Assembly (NCBI RefSeq): GCF_030272615.1
Contig: NC_081409.1
Location: 20,774,260 to 20,838,259 of the forward strand
DNA: 64,000 nucleotides
Reading direction: 5' to 3'
From: Cryptomeria japonica
Lineage: Eukaryota; Streptophyta; Pinopsida; Cupressales; Cupressaceae
The translations under genes were made by a program, and so were the position numbers. The number at the start of each line of letters is the position of its first letter. Within the stretch, counting starts at the first letter, position 1. Below the pieces are notes generated by a model. That model had not been told where the DNA came from and searched no databases. It saw only the letters and a program-made list of their open reading frames with translations. Below, piece by piece: positions 9,945 through 22,282 of the stretch.

Positions 9945-10010
9945 TGTTGGAATCCAAGAACACTGAGAGGGGGGGGGGGGGAGGGAAATAAATGTTCTAT
10001 CAGTTGTTGT
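9945..10010 (-). mobile_element. Inverted LTR-end fragment fused to the S1 polypurine tract
   Basis: Reads tgttggaatccaagaacac then ctgaga and a G run, which is the reverse complement of an LTR 3' end as in NA3 and NA4, followed by a degraded right hairpin arm (aataaatgttct). Only about 65 bp remain before unrelated sequence. Reading frames crossing this junction are artefacts. Confidence 0.6.
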
Positions 10011-10287
10011 ATTGTGCATGAAGGCCCGTTGGTTATTATTCATGCCCATTTTCTTGCTCATCCTCCCCTTGAGGATTTTATCCATATTTCTTTTGAGAAT
10101 GATGAGACTAGTGTGAGAGAGTCTGAGAATAATGCTTCTGGGTTTGGGTCTGAGGAGACTCCACCTCCCCTGAAAAAAGATAAAGTGGAAATTCCTTTGA
10201 GCTCTAAACCCAAAATGAGGAAGGGTTCCACAGGTCATAAGAACATTATTATGTCCTCCTCCTCTACTTGGGCTGAGATTGGCTCCC
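10011..10287 (+). pseudogene. Unrecognised ORF, part 1 (interrupted by chromovirus G1)
   Basis: An open frame rich in Glu, Ser, Lys and Pro runs up to the G1 insertion point. Removing G1 and one 5-bp target repeat continues the same frame at 20249 without a stop, so this was one reading frame before insertion. I do not recognise the protein. The N-terminus is uncertain because sequence before about 10011 belongs to an LTR fragment. It may be the first ORF of an old non-LTR or other element. Confidence 0.4.
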
Positions 10288-12453
10288 TGGTGCAGGAGCA
10301 CCTAGTTGAGTAAAACTCCCATTTTTGAGTATTTAATGATTTTATGTTTGTAAAGTCTTATGTTAGGTTTATTATGTTGTTTTAGGTTGTTTTGTGTCAT
10401 GTTTAGTGGTTTTGATCTCTTTTTGGGCTCTAGAGATCAATTTTGCCCTTCAGGCTTTGAGTTGACAATTTCTGGCAAAAATGTGCAAAATTGCCAAAAA
10501 GGTCTTCTAATGTCTTCAAGAGCATTGAAACATGTTTTTAGGTGTTTTTAGGCATGTATAAGTTGTTTGTACAAGTTGATAAGGCTATATTGTCAAAAAT
10601 GCCTTTTTGAGCAAGAAAAGTTGTCATTTGGCTTGAAAAGTTGTCAAAATTGTCATTTTCTTGCAAAATGAAATTGGGAAAGTCTCCTGTCCATAATGGG
10701 CTTGATAAATAATTTTTCAAACTATAAAAATACCTTCCTTTTCCTTGGACAAGGTTGTAAATTGCAATGACAAAGATTTGCTAGTGAGAAAAGAACAAAA
10801 ATCTGGTTTTTACCTTGTTTTTCCTTCCTTTTGAATAACAATTCGTACTGTAGCTATGCAAATCCATATTGTACCTTCTTGGAAGTGGAAATGTTGATAT
10901 TATAAAGCTTCCCATGTAATTTTTTCATTGGTTTTGAATTTGCAAGGTGGTTGTGTAAAATAGTTTCCTTTTTGTGTAGTTGTTGTCCTGACAAGGATTT
11001 TGGGGTTCTAAAATGCATCAACTTGGTTGATCCAGGTCTGGGATCCCCCCAATGGATTTTACCAAGTTGATTTGCTTGTATATAGTGTACTTATATTTCA
11101 TTTTATTCCAGAGGAGTGTTTTGAAGATGCATTTGAGTGAGAACTAGGCAAGTTCGAGCAACTCAGCTAGTTCATGGTTAAAACTCAAAATTTGCACCCA
11201 AAAATGATTTGGAGTGAACAAATGAATGAGGCAGAGGTCTAGGCTTGTGATCAAGGTTTTTATACATAATTTTGAGGTGTTATAATAGTTTTTTTCATTT
11301 AATCATTCTCTTGTTGTAAGCAAAACAGTGAGTTCACTATTTTTTTGAAATTTGTGTTTGTAAAAATGCTCATGGAGTGCTTCAAAGCATGATCCAAGCC
11401 TTGTAACTATAAAGGCTATGTAATAGAAGAGTTAAAAAATGTTTTAGAAACATTTTGGAAGTTTACTTTCCATTTCATACTCCTTGTCTTGCAGGGCCAA
11501 AGAGATAGCAGTAGATTGACTGGTAAAAGGGACAGTCTTGACTGTCACAGTGATAAATTGACTGATTTTGCAATTGTTGGCCAAGTGTTTGATAAAATGC
11601 TTGTGTGGTAGGGGTATGGGAAGCATTTTTATGACATTTCAAAGGTCTTGTGAAGATCTAAGAACTTTTAGAAGAGCATAAGAATGCAAACCTAGAGACT
11701 ACATCTCAAAACCCTCCAAAACCCTACTTTTAAGCCCAATTTTGTGGACAGTCCTCATATCGCAATGACAAGGGCCTAAACCATAAAAATATGTTAGAAA
11801 ATACCTCTAAACCATCAACCAAGTCAAATTTGTGGAGTTTTTTATCCATCATTTAGTAGAATAAGCAAAAAAGTGCCAATTAGGCCTCCACAGGCTAGTA
11901 GCCCTTTTTGGTTGCATAACACACAAATGACTGTTTTGGCCAAAATGCTCAAACCCAATTGTAAGGAGGAGTTGGGGGTTTTTGAAACCTTAGGAGAATA
12001 ATCCTTAACAGTGAGACAAATTCCAAATGGAACCTTGGACAGTGTGTAGCCTTTTTGGAGGTTTTGGATCCTTGGTTGCCTAGCTGAGTAAGCCAAGGCT
12101 ATGTGCCTTAAACTAAAATTTGAGCATCAAAACTGGAACAAAACCTTACTGCCCTTACTTGTCCATGCAAAATACTCCTAAATAACTCTGAAACAGAGGG
12201 TTGAATGCCAAAGATCAAAGATTGGGGGTGTGTTGAGGGGTGGAGTGAGCAATTTGAGTAGATTTGAGCATGAGAGTGAGCCTTCACCAAAAGGGGAGTG
12301 TGTTAGGGAAGTGATACATGAGATGCTTGGTACTATAACCACAAGAATGATTTTATAAACACACACAATAGACTCAAAGAAGTTTTTGGGTAACAAATTG
12401 AACCTCTTGGGCAAATTGGCCTTTTGAGCACTTTACTAGCATTCTCCCTATCA
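10288..12453 (+). mobile_element. G1 5' LTR
   Basis: Begins TGGTGCAGGAGCACC, which contains the short inverted repeat GGTGC/GCACC, and ends CTCCCTATCA before the primer-binding site. It aligns along its whole length with 18073-20243, with scattered substitutions and small indels. A TATA-like ctataaaaatacc lies at 10722-10734. Confidence 0.92.
10722..10734 (+). promoter_or_regulatory. TATA-like box in the G1 5' LTR
   Basis: ctataaaaatacc, conserved in the 3' LTR at 18508-18520. Likely core promoter for the element transcript; not proven. Confidence 0.5.
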
Positions 12454-12468
12454 TAGTGGTATCAGAGC
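12454..12468 (+). other. G1 primer-binding site (tRNA-iMet type)
   Basis: tagtggtatcagagc: TGGTATCAGAGC, complementary to the 3' end of plant initiator tRNA-Met, three bases after the LTR. It primes minus-strand DNA synthesis. Confidence 0.9.
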
Positions 12469-12506
12469 CAACAAAAGATTCAGGAGAAAAGGAACAGTAG
12501 GAAAAC

Positions 12507-14090
12507 ATGGTGACCAATGCAGAATTGGCCAAGAAGGTTGAAGACCAAGAAGAGGAAAATAGGGCACTCAGAGAAAGATTAGATCAACTAGCAATGAAAC
12601 TAGCTGAAGTAGAAGTCAAAACTGAAGAAGTCCATGATAAGGTTGGAGATCAGGGTAAAATGATGGCAATAGAGGATGAAGTCCCCATGCCTGACCTTAT
12701 CATTGAGAAAGAACCATTATTGAAAGCCTTGAGAGCTATGAGTGGTAAAACCTTAGAGGGAGTGGCTCTTTTCAGTGGGAAGATGGATCCAGATGCTCTA
12801 ATAGAGTGGATTGAATGGCTAGAAAACCATTTTGAATGTGATGGAGTGACTGAAGCACAAAAGGTTAAGGTGGAAAAATCAAGGCTGAGAGGGGCAGCCT
12901 TAACATGGTGGAAATTCATCCAAGAGGAAAGAGTGAAAGGAGGTAAGCAACCAATAGCCACCTGGAAAGTAATGGTAGCCAAAATCAAAGAAACCTACCT
13001 TCCTGAAGACTATGAAATACAAATTCACCGGAAAAAACAAAATTTGAGACAAAAAGACCTAGATGTCAGTAGCTACACTGAAGAGTTTCAAAAACTATAC
13101 ATGAGATCTAGAGTAGTGGAGGATGAGAGCATAAAAGTTGCAAGGTACTTGAATGGGTTAAGGTGGAACATCTAGGAAGAGATGAGCTTGTTATGCCCAC
13201 AAACAGTCCACAAGTGTTATCAATTGGCACTCAAAGTGGAAGAGAAAGGTAGGAGAAAGCAAGAGAAAAACAATAGAGGAAGAGGTAGGAGAAGAGATGG
13301 TAGAGGCCATAGAGGCAGTTTTTGGGGAAGGGACATGGATCAACGATCCTAGGGAGAGTCTAAACTTGTTGAGCAAAGTGGGGATTCTCATAGAAAACCC
13401 AACTATAGGGGTAGGGGTAGATCTAATGGACCAGGGAGAGGGTCCTACTTCTCAACCATGAAGTGCTATAACTGCCAAAAGTTGGGCCACCCTACCTATA
13501 GATGCCCAAAGAAGCCTAGTTCATCCTATGGTGGTGAAAAGAGGGTAAACTATGTTCAGGAAGATGGAGGTAATACTAGAACTTCAGCATTGAACAACTT
13601 AGCTTCAGAAGATGGTGAGAGTTTGATGATCAAAAGAGTGTTAATGAAGAAACCACATAGTACAAAGGCCTCACATAGAAGAGCATTGTTTAGGATTAAG
13701 TGTAAAATCATGGGAAAGGTGTGTAAGGTGATCATAGATTCAGGATCCATAGATAACATCATTTCAGAGGAAGCAGTAAACAAATTGAAACTACCTAGGA
13801 TACAACACAAGGAGCCATACAAGGTCACATGGTTAAATAAGGGACAACATGTGTTAGTAAATGAGCAAGCCTAGGTAGATTTCCACATAGGTGGATATTT
13901 AGATAGGATCCTATGTGACATCCTTCCTATGGATGCTTGCCACCTGCTATTGGGTAGACCATGGTAGTTTGACCGAAAAGCACAACATGATGGGGAAAGA
14001 AACTCCTACTCATTTTAGAAAAATGGAGTAACCTACTAGATCCAATCCCTCATTGAAGAAGGAGAGAGCAGCAACAAAGTACCTACATAT
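12507..14090 (+). pseudogene. G1 gag and protease
   Basis: ATG 12507 follows the primer-binding site by 38 bp. The N-terminus is coiled coil; the capsid-like part contains LRGAALTWW and YLPEDYE typical of plant chromovirus Gag (to 13172). In-frame stops at 13173 and near 13349 break it. The same frame then gives an Arg/Gly-rich stretch, one CCHC knuckle (CYNCQKLGHPTYRC, about 13464-13505), and an aspartic protease with IIDSGSIDNIIS near 13733 and LLLGRPW near 13950. It is cut at 14090 by a solo LTR. Confidence 0.88.
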
Positions 14091-15117
14091 TGTTAGTGAA
14101 TGAGAAAGAGTTCATAATGAAGAGGGGAAAAGCCAACAAGATGGATTAGTGGTGGTTAGCATGCAAATCAAACACTAAAAGCATAAGAACATGAAGCATG
14201 CATAAAACCACATAAAAATATGAAAATAATGCTTATACCTTGCTATCTTTACCTCTCCCTCGGATTGAGCTTGATGAAGTGAAGGCGCCCCTTGATGATG
14301 CTCCACTTGATATGCTCCTTTGATTGATTTGTGATGTGGAATGCTCTCCTTTCTGCTCAACAAGATAGATTGATGGACTATTGGATTATTGGATTTGAGT
14401 GATGGATTATGAATTTGATAGATTTGATAGAGGATTTAGAAGAGGATGAGAGGAGAATAGAGCAGCATGAGGATGCATGAGAAGTGGATCTTCTTTTGTG
14501 AGGAGGATTGGCTCCAATTTATAGATTGGAGAAGGCCAATGGAGGGCCAAGATTGATTTGATTATGAAGGGTTGAGATTGATTTTGGATAGAAGGCATGG
14601 ATCAAGGATGCCTTGGGAAAATAAATAGGAATATAAAATTCCTTTGGAAAAAGGGGGGAGAAATTTTGAATTTCAAACTTGAGGAATTAAAAATTCCAAA
14701 ATAAGGGTGCATTGAGGGATTCAAAGAAATTTGAATTTATTTGAGAGATTCAAAGTTTGATGTGACATGAGTGGGAATTTAGAAATTGGAGAATAATGAT
14801 AAGCATGATTATGAGAGATTCAAGGAGGATTAATTAGGTTGAGTGGGATTAGGAAAAGTGATTTGTAGGAATCACATGACTAGGTTAATTAATTAGAATT
14901 AATTAACTGAGTGGGTTTTAGAGGAAATAATTATTGGAGGGGACTTTAGAAGAATAGGGCAAATTAATTTATTTGAAAAATTAATTATGGGACTATAGTG
15001 ACAGGATTAATTAAATTAGATTTAATTGATTATGAGAGGAATAAGGATAACACAATTAAGTTAATTAATTATGTTTATAGGCTTAAATTAATCAAACGTT
15101 AATTTTAGGTGTCTACA
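14091..15117 (-). mobile_element. Solo LTR inserted in the G1 protease-RT linker
   Basis: Plus-strand ends are TGTTAGTGAATG and GGTGTCTACA. Flanks catat (14086-14090) and cataa (15118-15122) form a target duplication with one mismatch. On the minus strand it starts TGTAGACACCTAAAA. Same family as 5408-6356: AT-rich, with ttaattaa blocks and no coding region. Confidence 0.85.
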
Positions 15118-18100
15118 CATAAAAACACTAGATGAAGGTGAAGGAGTGAGATTTGCACTCATAGTGAAACCCAAGGAAGAAAAGGTAGAAAAGAAAGTTG
15201 AGATACCATATGAGGTGCAAAAAATCCTTGATAACTTCAAACAAATAATCAGTGATGGTACACATGCAACCTTACCACCTTCTAGAGCCATTAGCCATCA
15301 AATTGACTTCATACCTAGAGCCTCTTTTCCCAATAAGGCAGCCTACAAGATGACCCTTGATCAAAACAAAGAGGTAGCAAGACAAATACAAGAACTCTTA
15401 GACCAAGGGCTGATTAGGAAAAGCATTAGTCCTTGTGCAGTACCTACAGTGTTGGCACCTAAGAAGGGTGGAACATGGAGGCTTTGTATAGATTCCAGAG
15501 CCATAAACAAGATCACTATTAGATACAGATTTCCCATACCTAGGATAGAGGACTTGATGGATTGTTTGGGGGGTGCACAGTATTTCAGCAAGATTGATTT
15601 GAAGAGTGCTTACCATCAGATAAGAATCAAAGAGGGGGATGAATGGAAGATAGCTTTCAAAACAAATGAGGGTCTCTATGAGTGGCTTGTCATGCCTTTT
15701 GGACTCTCTAATGCTCCCAGCACATTCATGAGACTCATGAATGAAGTTTTACATGATTTCATTGGCAAGTTTGTTGTTGTGTATTTAGATGATATTCTTA
15801 TTTTCAGTAAGACCAAGGAAAAGCATTTGAAGCATTTAGCTATTATTTTGAGACAGTTATCTGATGAACAACTAACCATTAATCTAGAAAAATGTGATTT
15901 CTTGAAGCAAGAATTGGTGTATCTTGGTTTTGTTGTATTAGGAGGCAATATGAAAATGGATCAATCAAAAGTGGCAGCAATAAATAGTTGGCCAACTCCT
16001 AGGACAGCCAGTGATGTCAGAAGCTTCCATGGTTTGGCACAGTTTTACAGAAAGTTCATCAGGGGATTCAATGAGATTTGTGCTCCAATGTTGGACACCA
16101 TCAAAGGGGGTGTAAAGGTAAAATTTTAGTGGACAAGTGCAGCCAATAAGGGGTTTGAATTATTGAAAACTAAAGTAGCTACTTAACCAGTGCTCATTTT
16201 ACCTAGTTTTGACAAACTTTTTACTATTGAATGTGATGCTAGTAATATTGTTGTAGGCGCTATTTTAAGTCAAGAAAATAGACCAAGTGCATTTTTTAGT
16301 GAGAAGTTGATTGATGCAAAGAAAAAGTACTCTTCCTATGATTTAGAACTTTATGCATTAGTACAAGCACTTAGGAAATGGAGACACTATCTTCTTCCTA
16401 AAGAGTTTATTGTATACACAAATAATCAGACACTCAGTTTCTTGAACTCACAGGATAAACTGAATCGTAGGCATGTTAAATGGGTAGAATATTTACAAGC
16501 TTACACTTTTACTCTTAAGCATAAGAAGGGTCAGCTGAATAAAGTAGTAGATGCTTTGAGTAGGAGGTTGTTAACTATTAATGAGATTCAAATTTAGAGC
16601 ATTGGTATTGATAGTTTCAAAGACTTGTATCCTATTGATGATGATTTTGTTGAAGCTTATAAGGTTTGTAAATATTTTGAGAATAGTTTCCATGGTGCAT
16701 ATGCTGATTTCACTTTGCAAGATGGTTTGCTATTTAGGGGCGGATAGTTGTGTGTTCCAAAAGGTTCTATGAGAGAGAACCTCATTCAAGAGAATCACAA
16801 TGGGTGCTTAAGTGGACATTTCGGTCTCAATAAGACCTTAGAGTTGGTTCAAAGGTTCTATTATTGGCCTAAGATGCAGAGAGACATCGGGAGGTATGTT
16901 GAGCAATGCTTGGTATGTCAGAAAGCCAAAGGTAGTTCTTCTAATGCTGGTTTGTATCAGCCTCTTCCTATCCCACATAGACCTTGGGATTGCATTAGTA
17001 TGGATTTTGTGGTAGGATTACCTAGAACTCAAGCAGGATTTGATAGCATTTTTGTAGTGGTTGACAGATTTAGCAAAATGGCTCACTTTATTCCTAGTAA
17101 GACAACACATGATGCAAGTCATATTGCTTTTTTTTTTTTCAAAGAAGTTGTTAGAATTCATGGTTTGCCTACTAGCATTGTTTCAGATAGGGATGTTAAG
17201 TTTCTTGGTCATTTCTGGAAGACATTGTGGAAGAGATTGGGTACTAATCCCTCTTTTGGTTCAGCTTATCATCCACAAACTGATGGCCAAACTGAAGTTG
17301 TGAATAGGTCTCTTGGAAACATGCTTAGGTGTTTGACAAAGGAATATGGGTAGAGTTGGGACCAACTCATTCATCAAGCAGAATATGCCTACAAGGACAG
17401 TGTTAACTGGTCTACAAGTAAAAGTCCATTTGAAGTTGTTTATGGTATGCATCCAAGGGGTATAATGGAGTTGAGGGATATCACTAACTTACAGAATAAG
17501 AGTGGAACAACAGATGACATGGCTCAGTCCATGAAGGAGGTTCATGAGAAAGTAAGACAAGCTCTCCAAGATACCTCTCAAAAAGTCAAGGCAAGAGTGG
17601 ATGCTACAAAGAGAGATGTTCAGTTTTCCATAGGTGATTATGTGATGGTTCATTTGAATAAGGCAAGGCTACAAAATGGAGTTCCAAGCAAACTTCAGAT
17701 GAGGAGGATAGGCCATTGCAAGATCTTGGCTAAGTATGGGTCTAATGCTTACAAAGTTGATTTGCCTACTAATGTTTCTTTGTCCCCCATTTTTAATGTT
17801 GCAGATCTAATTGTTTTCAAAGGGAAGCCACCTGAGGAGATTCAAAGAGTTTTAGATGTTTCCAAATCCCTTTCTGATCTATCTCTCCCTTCTATTTCTT
17901 TTCCCCAAGCAGAACAGGTTCTAGACTCCAAAATTCTCAAAAAGATAAGGAATCACACCTACATGGAGCATCTCATCAAATGGAAGGATCAGCCTATCTC
18001 AGAGGCCACATGGATACTTGAAGCTTACTTTCAGAAAGTTGTCTTACCTTCTTCTTTGTCTTTGGGGGAGTATGGTGCAGGAGCACCTAGTCGAGTTAAA

Positions 18101-18121
18101 CTCCCATTTTTGAGTATTTAA
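15118..18121 (+). pseudogene. G1 RT, RNase H, integrase and chromodomain
   Basis: One reading frame spans the region. RT (15146-16129) has SPCAVPTVLAPKK, RLCIDSRAIN, SKIDLKSAYHQIRI, MPFGLSNAPSTF and an intact catalytic YLDDILIFS. RNase H (about 16200-16594) has FTIECDAS and YDLELYALVQAL. Integrase has an HxxxxH...CLVCQKAK zinc domain (about 16790-16925) and the DDE core: MDFVVGLP, SIVSDRDVKF, HPQTDGQTEVVN. A chromodomain-like YMEHLIKWKDQPISEATW lies near 17960-18013. Stops at 16127, 16184, 16595, 16743 and 17351 are the only breaks I see. The frame runs past the polypurine tract (tttgggggag, 18061-18070) into the LTR. Confidence 0.93.
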
Positions 18122-20243
18122 TGCTTTTATGTTTGTAAAGTCTTGTTTTAGGTTGATTATGTTTTTTTAGGTTTTTTTGTGTCACTTTTAGTGGTTTTGA
18201 TCTCTTTTTGGGCTCTAGAGATCAGTTTTGCCCTTCAGGCTTTGAGTTGACAATTTTTGGCAAAAATGTGCAAAATTGCCAAAAAGGTCTTCTAATACCT
18301 TCAAGAGCATTGAAACATGTTTTTTAGGTGTTTTTAGGCATGTCTAAGTTTTTTGGACAAGTTGATAAGGCTATATTGTCAAAAATGCCTTTTTGAGCAA
18401 GAAAAGTTGTCATTTGACTTGAAAAGTTGTCAAAATTGCCATTTTCTTGCAAAATGAAGTTGGGAAAGCCCCCTGTCCATACAGGGCTTGATAACTACTT
18501 TTTCACACTATAAAAATACCTTCCTTTTCCTTGTACAAGGTTGGAAATTGTAATGACAAAGATTTGCTAATGAGAAAAGAACAAAAATCTGGTTTTTACC
18601 TTGTTTTTCCTTCCTTTTGAATAACAGTCCGTACTATAGCTGTGCAAATCCATGTTGTACCTTCTTGGAAGTGGAAATGTTGATATTCTAAATCTTTCGA
18701 TGTAATTGTTTCATCGGTTTTTCATTTTCAAGGTGGTTGTGTAAAATAGTTTCCTTTTTGTGTAATTGTTGTCTTGACAAGGATTTTGGGGTTCTAAAAT
18801 GCATCAACTTGGTTGATCCAGGTCTGGGGTCCCTCCAATGGATTTTTCCAAGTTGATTTTATTGTATATAGTGTACTTATATTTCATTTTGTGCCAGAGG
18901 AGTGTTTTGAAGATGCATTTGAGTGAGAACTAGGCAAGTTGGAGCAACTCGGCTAGTTCATGGTTAAAACTCAAAATTTGCACCCAAAAATGATTTGGAG
19001 TGAACAAATGAATGAGGCAGAGGTCTGGGCTTGTGATCAAGGTTTTTATACATCATTTTGAGGTGTTAGAATATTTTGTTTCATTTAATCATTCTCTTGT
19101 TGTAAGCAAAACAGTGAGTTCACTATTTTTATGAAATTTGTGTTTGTAAAAATGCTCATGGAGTGCCTCAAAGCATGATCCAAGCCTTGTAACTATAAAG
19201 GCTATGTAATAGGAGAGTTCAAAAAAAATTTACAAACCTCATGGAAGTCTAGTTTCTAGTTCATGCTCCTTGTCTTCCAGGGCCAAAGAGATAGCAGCAG
19301 ATTGACTGGTAAAAGGGACAGTCTTGATAGTGACAGTGATAAATTGACTGATTTTGCAATTGTTGTCCAAGTGTTTGGTAAAATGCTTGTGTGGAAGAGA
19401 TAGGGGAAGCATGTTGAAGACATGTCAGAGGTCTTGTGAAGATCTAATCACTTGTAGAAGATCATAAGAATGCAAACCCAGAGACTACATCTCAAAACCC
19501 TGCAAAACCCTACTTTTAAGCCCAATTTTGTGGACAGTCCTCATATCGCAATGACAAGGGCCTAAACCATGAAAATATGTTAGAACATACCTCTAAACCA
19601 TCAACCAAGTCAAATTTGTGGAGGTTTTTATCCATTGTTTAGCAGAATAAGCAAAAAAGTGCCAATTAGGCCTCCATAGGCTAGTAGCCCTTTTTGGTTG
19701 CATAACACACAAATGATAGTTTTGGCCAAAATGCTCAAACTCGATTGTAAGGAGGAGTTGGGGGTTTGTGAAACCTTAGGAGAAAAATCCTAAATAGTGA
19801 GACAAATGACAAATGGAACCTTGGACAATGTGTAGCCTTTTTGGAGGTTTTGGATCCTTGGTTGCCTAGCTGAGTAAGCCAAGGCTATGTGCCTTAAACT
19901 AGAATTTGAGCATAAGAAATGAAACAAAAACCTTACTACCCTTACTTGTCCATGCAAAAGACTCCTAAAGAAATTTGAAATAGAGGGTTGAATACCAAAG
20001 ATCAGAGATTGGGGGTGTGTTGAGGGGTGGAGTGAGCAGTTTGAGTAGATTTGAGCATGAGAGTGAGCCTTCACCAAAAGGGGAGTGTGTTAGGGAAGTG
20101 ATACATGAGATTCTTGGTACTATAACCACAAGAAGGATTTTATAAACACATACAGAAAACTCAACCAAGTTTTTGGGTAACAAATTGAACCTCTTAAGCA
20201 AATTGGCCTTTTGAGCACTTTAGTAGTAGCATTCTCCCTATCA
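18073..20243 (+). mobile_element. G1 3' LTR
   Basis: Starts TGGTGCAGGAGCACC two bases after the purine tract and ends ATTCTCCCTATCA; the host ORF resumes after the target repeat. TATA-like box at 18508-18520. Short ORFs inside it match the 5' LTR equally and are not genes. Confidence 0.92.
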
Positions 20244-20248
20244 CTCCT

Positions 20249-20964
20249 CCTCTTCTTCTAAGAAGGCAGATGATGTTAAGAACCATGATAACCCTAATGT
20301 CTTGGCCTCTCCTCTTTCCTTTAAGGAGATTGGTAATATGGGTGTGGTTGGTATTGTTGACCCTAATCCTAAAAGTGATGAGCTAAATGATAAGAGGGAG
20401 GATTATGAAAATGTGTTGGGTATGGCTCATGATCATACAATCGACACCTTCAATTTGTTCAAGTGGCTATTTCATGAACTTAAAGAGATCTAGGTAGCAA
20501 AATGGATTCTCTCCCTGCTGGTTCTTCTCTTGGTCCGCATAATGAAGGGAATTGGAGTATGGCTGAGAAGAATTTGGCCAAGGACTATATCAAGAAAACA
20601 GGGGAAGGGGTCGACCAACTTAAGAAAAAACTGGAGGAATCCATCACACAGGTTGAGGATGGCTACAAAAAAATCTAGGAAACCCTAAAGACCATTATGG
20701 TTAGCAGTCATAAAATTGTTAAACAGTCCGCAATGGTTATGAATACCATGGTTAAAAGTCTGGACCAACCAAATAAGGTTGTTGTTGTTATTGGTGAGGA
20801 AGCTGAGGTGGCTCAAAGTGGTGAAGGAACCTACAAAAGGACTCTAGGGAACATGAAGAAGAAGGTGGCCTTTTAGAAATTGGATCATAGCGCTATGTAG
20901 GTTGTTGCTGATACCATGAATGCCCTAGAGGCCGAGGTCGCTAAGATCCTCAAAAAACTAATGT
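20249..20964 (+). pseudogene. Unrecognised ORF, part 2: coiled-coil protein
   Basis: Continues the frame of 10011-10287 to a stop at 20491-20493. A one-base shift then leads into a frame with Met at 20502, a Lys/Glu-rich coiled-coil segment (DQLKKKLEESITQVEDGY), stops near 20678, 20875 and 20898, and an end near 20964. The heptad-like spacing of hydrophobic residues suggests a long helix. No catalytic motif. Origin unknown: mobile-element protein or old host gene. Confidence 0.4.
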
Positions 20965-21184
20965 AATTGGGTTGTCTTATGTTGCTGGTTCTTTCTGCTA
21001 TCTTTTTGTGCCCGACTGGGATTTTGTTGTCTCTTTAGCTATTGTTTTCTATGCATATCCTTGCAGCCCATTTTATTTTGGATGTTGCTTTATGATTCTA
21101 ATCCTCTTAGAATCATTTTGTAAAGGGTTTCGGGGCCCCTTCAAAACCTTTTTTTTCCTTAATCCAAAACAACTCCACTTATTA
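20965..21184 (+). other. Non-coding tail after the coiled-coil ORF
   Basis: T-rich sequence ending in gggtttcggggcccc and a T run, then a short A-rich stretch before an unrelated truncated LTR. The GGTTTCGGGGCCCC box followed by T-rich DNA recalls 3' ends of some plant LINEs, but no endonuclease or RT is present. Confidence 0.3.
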
Positions 21185-22036
21185 ATCGATATGCATGAAA
21201 GAAAGTAACATTAAGTAATAACAATGCAATCACAAGAATAAACACCATAACACAAAGATTTATACATGGAAAACCTCAAAGAGGAAAAAACACGGTGGGA
21301 TTGGTAACCCACAATATATATCCACTGTCCAAATGAATAAATATTACAATAGGGGCCTACACATGCAGGAAGGTGAACAACCTAGAGCGCACTACTCATC
21401 ACAAAAGGAGCCTCACTGACTACATACACCAAAATGGAGTTATAAACAAAATTATTAACTTAGAGAATGCATCTACTATGCTGAATGAGTTATGGTTCAA
21501 GCATTGTCTGTACCGGTTTTCACTATGTCCTCCCTTACCAGTAACTTACTTTGCTTCCCAAACCTCTAAACCAATAACCAATAGTGACTATATATTATTA
21601 CATTCGCATTCAGTCGATCAACATCACTCGCTTAGTATCACATCACTATACTTTCCTTATGTATGTTCAAAATAATCTAAAAGAACTAACTTCAATACCC
21701 TTCCCAATCATAAACATAAATGTCTTATGTCGGCTTACAATGATATTACAATCAATTTATATGTCGGCCTAGACAAAAATAAATGCATTAAACTTCGTGA
21801 CCGATGTTGTTGATTGCTGCTGTGTACCTATCGGATTAATCTCCTATGTCGGCCTCATAAACCAGTTCCTAGTTTGCCAGTTTCCCTTGTATGCCAGATG
21901 ACTTGAATGTTGGTGGCCAAACAAAGAATACCGGTGACTATCGGTTAAGTGTCCAACCCAAAATGATGTGTGTTTCCATCAATCACAACACTACTAAATC
22001 GAATGAGTGTCAATTGCCAACAGTCTCCCCCTTTGG
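21185..22036 (-). mobile_element. NA2 3' LTR (truncated) and polypurine tract
   Basis: On the minus strand the tract ccaaagggggagac (22023-22036) is followed by LTR start TGTTGGCAATTG at 22022. The LTR runs to about 21185 and includes the conserved GGTTTT..CC block (21265-21300) and the start of U5, but the terminal hairpin is lost at the junction with the LINE-like tail. Confidence 0.75.
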
Positions 22037-22282
22037 CATTGATGGCAACACTAATGTGAAAAATGGATCGCTGAAGTGCTGTTCTGGTTCCTCCCAAAAA
22101 TTGATGACCAAACCTGACCCTGCTCCCCCTGAGATATACATTACTTTTTATGTCCATTAACATTTTTCACATCAACCTCTCCCCCTTTAACATCAATGAC
22201 AAAGCTGGGGTACATAAAGAATGAAAGAAAAACTGTGATTACCGGGTCTGTATATGCTTGAAAATGTTCGGATAAGCACCCT

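Larger units (their letters stand above)
10288..20243 (+). mobile_element. G1: nearly complete Gypsy chromovirus
   Basis: Two LTRs of about 2.17 kb, a tRNA-iMet-type primer-binding site, gag, protease, RT, RNase H, integrase and a C-terminal chromodomain-like segment in the usual Ty3/Gypsy order. Target repeats are ctccc (10283-10287) and ctcct (20244-20248), one mismatch. The element split an existing ORF. The coding part is broken by several stops and by a solo LTR at 14091-15117. A chromodomain places it among chromoviruses; the exact clade (Tekay-like by its long LTRs) is inference. Confidence 0.93.

Noticed and set aside
9825-10010. N-terminal part of the reading frame that runs into 10011-10287
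   Set aside because: It crosses S1 3' non-coding DNA and an inverted LTR fragment; the frame is fortuitous.
12454-12468. Possible tRNA gene piece
   Set aside because: Only the primer-binding complement of a tRNA 3' end is present, directly after an LTR; no cloverleaf.
21373-21675. Open frame in the NA2 LTR
   Set aside because: Lies in LTR sequence, with no homologous frame conserved in the NA3 or NA4 LTRs.
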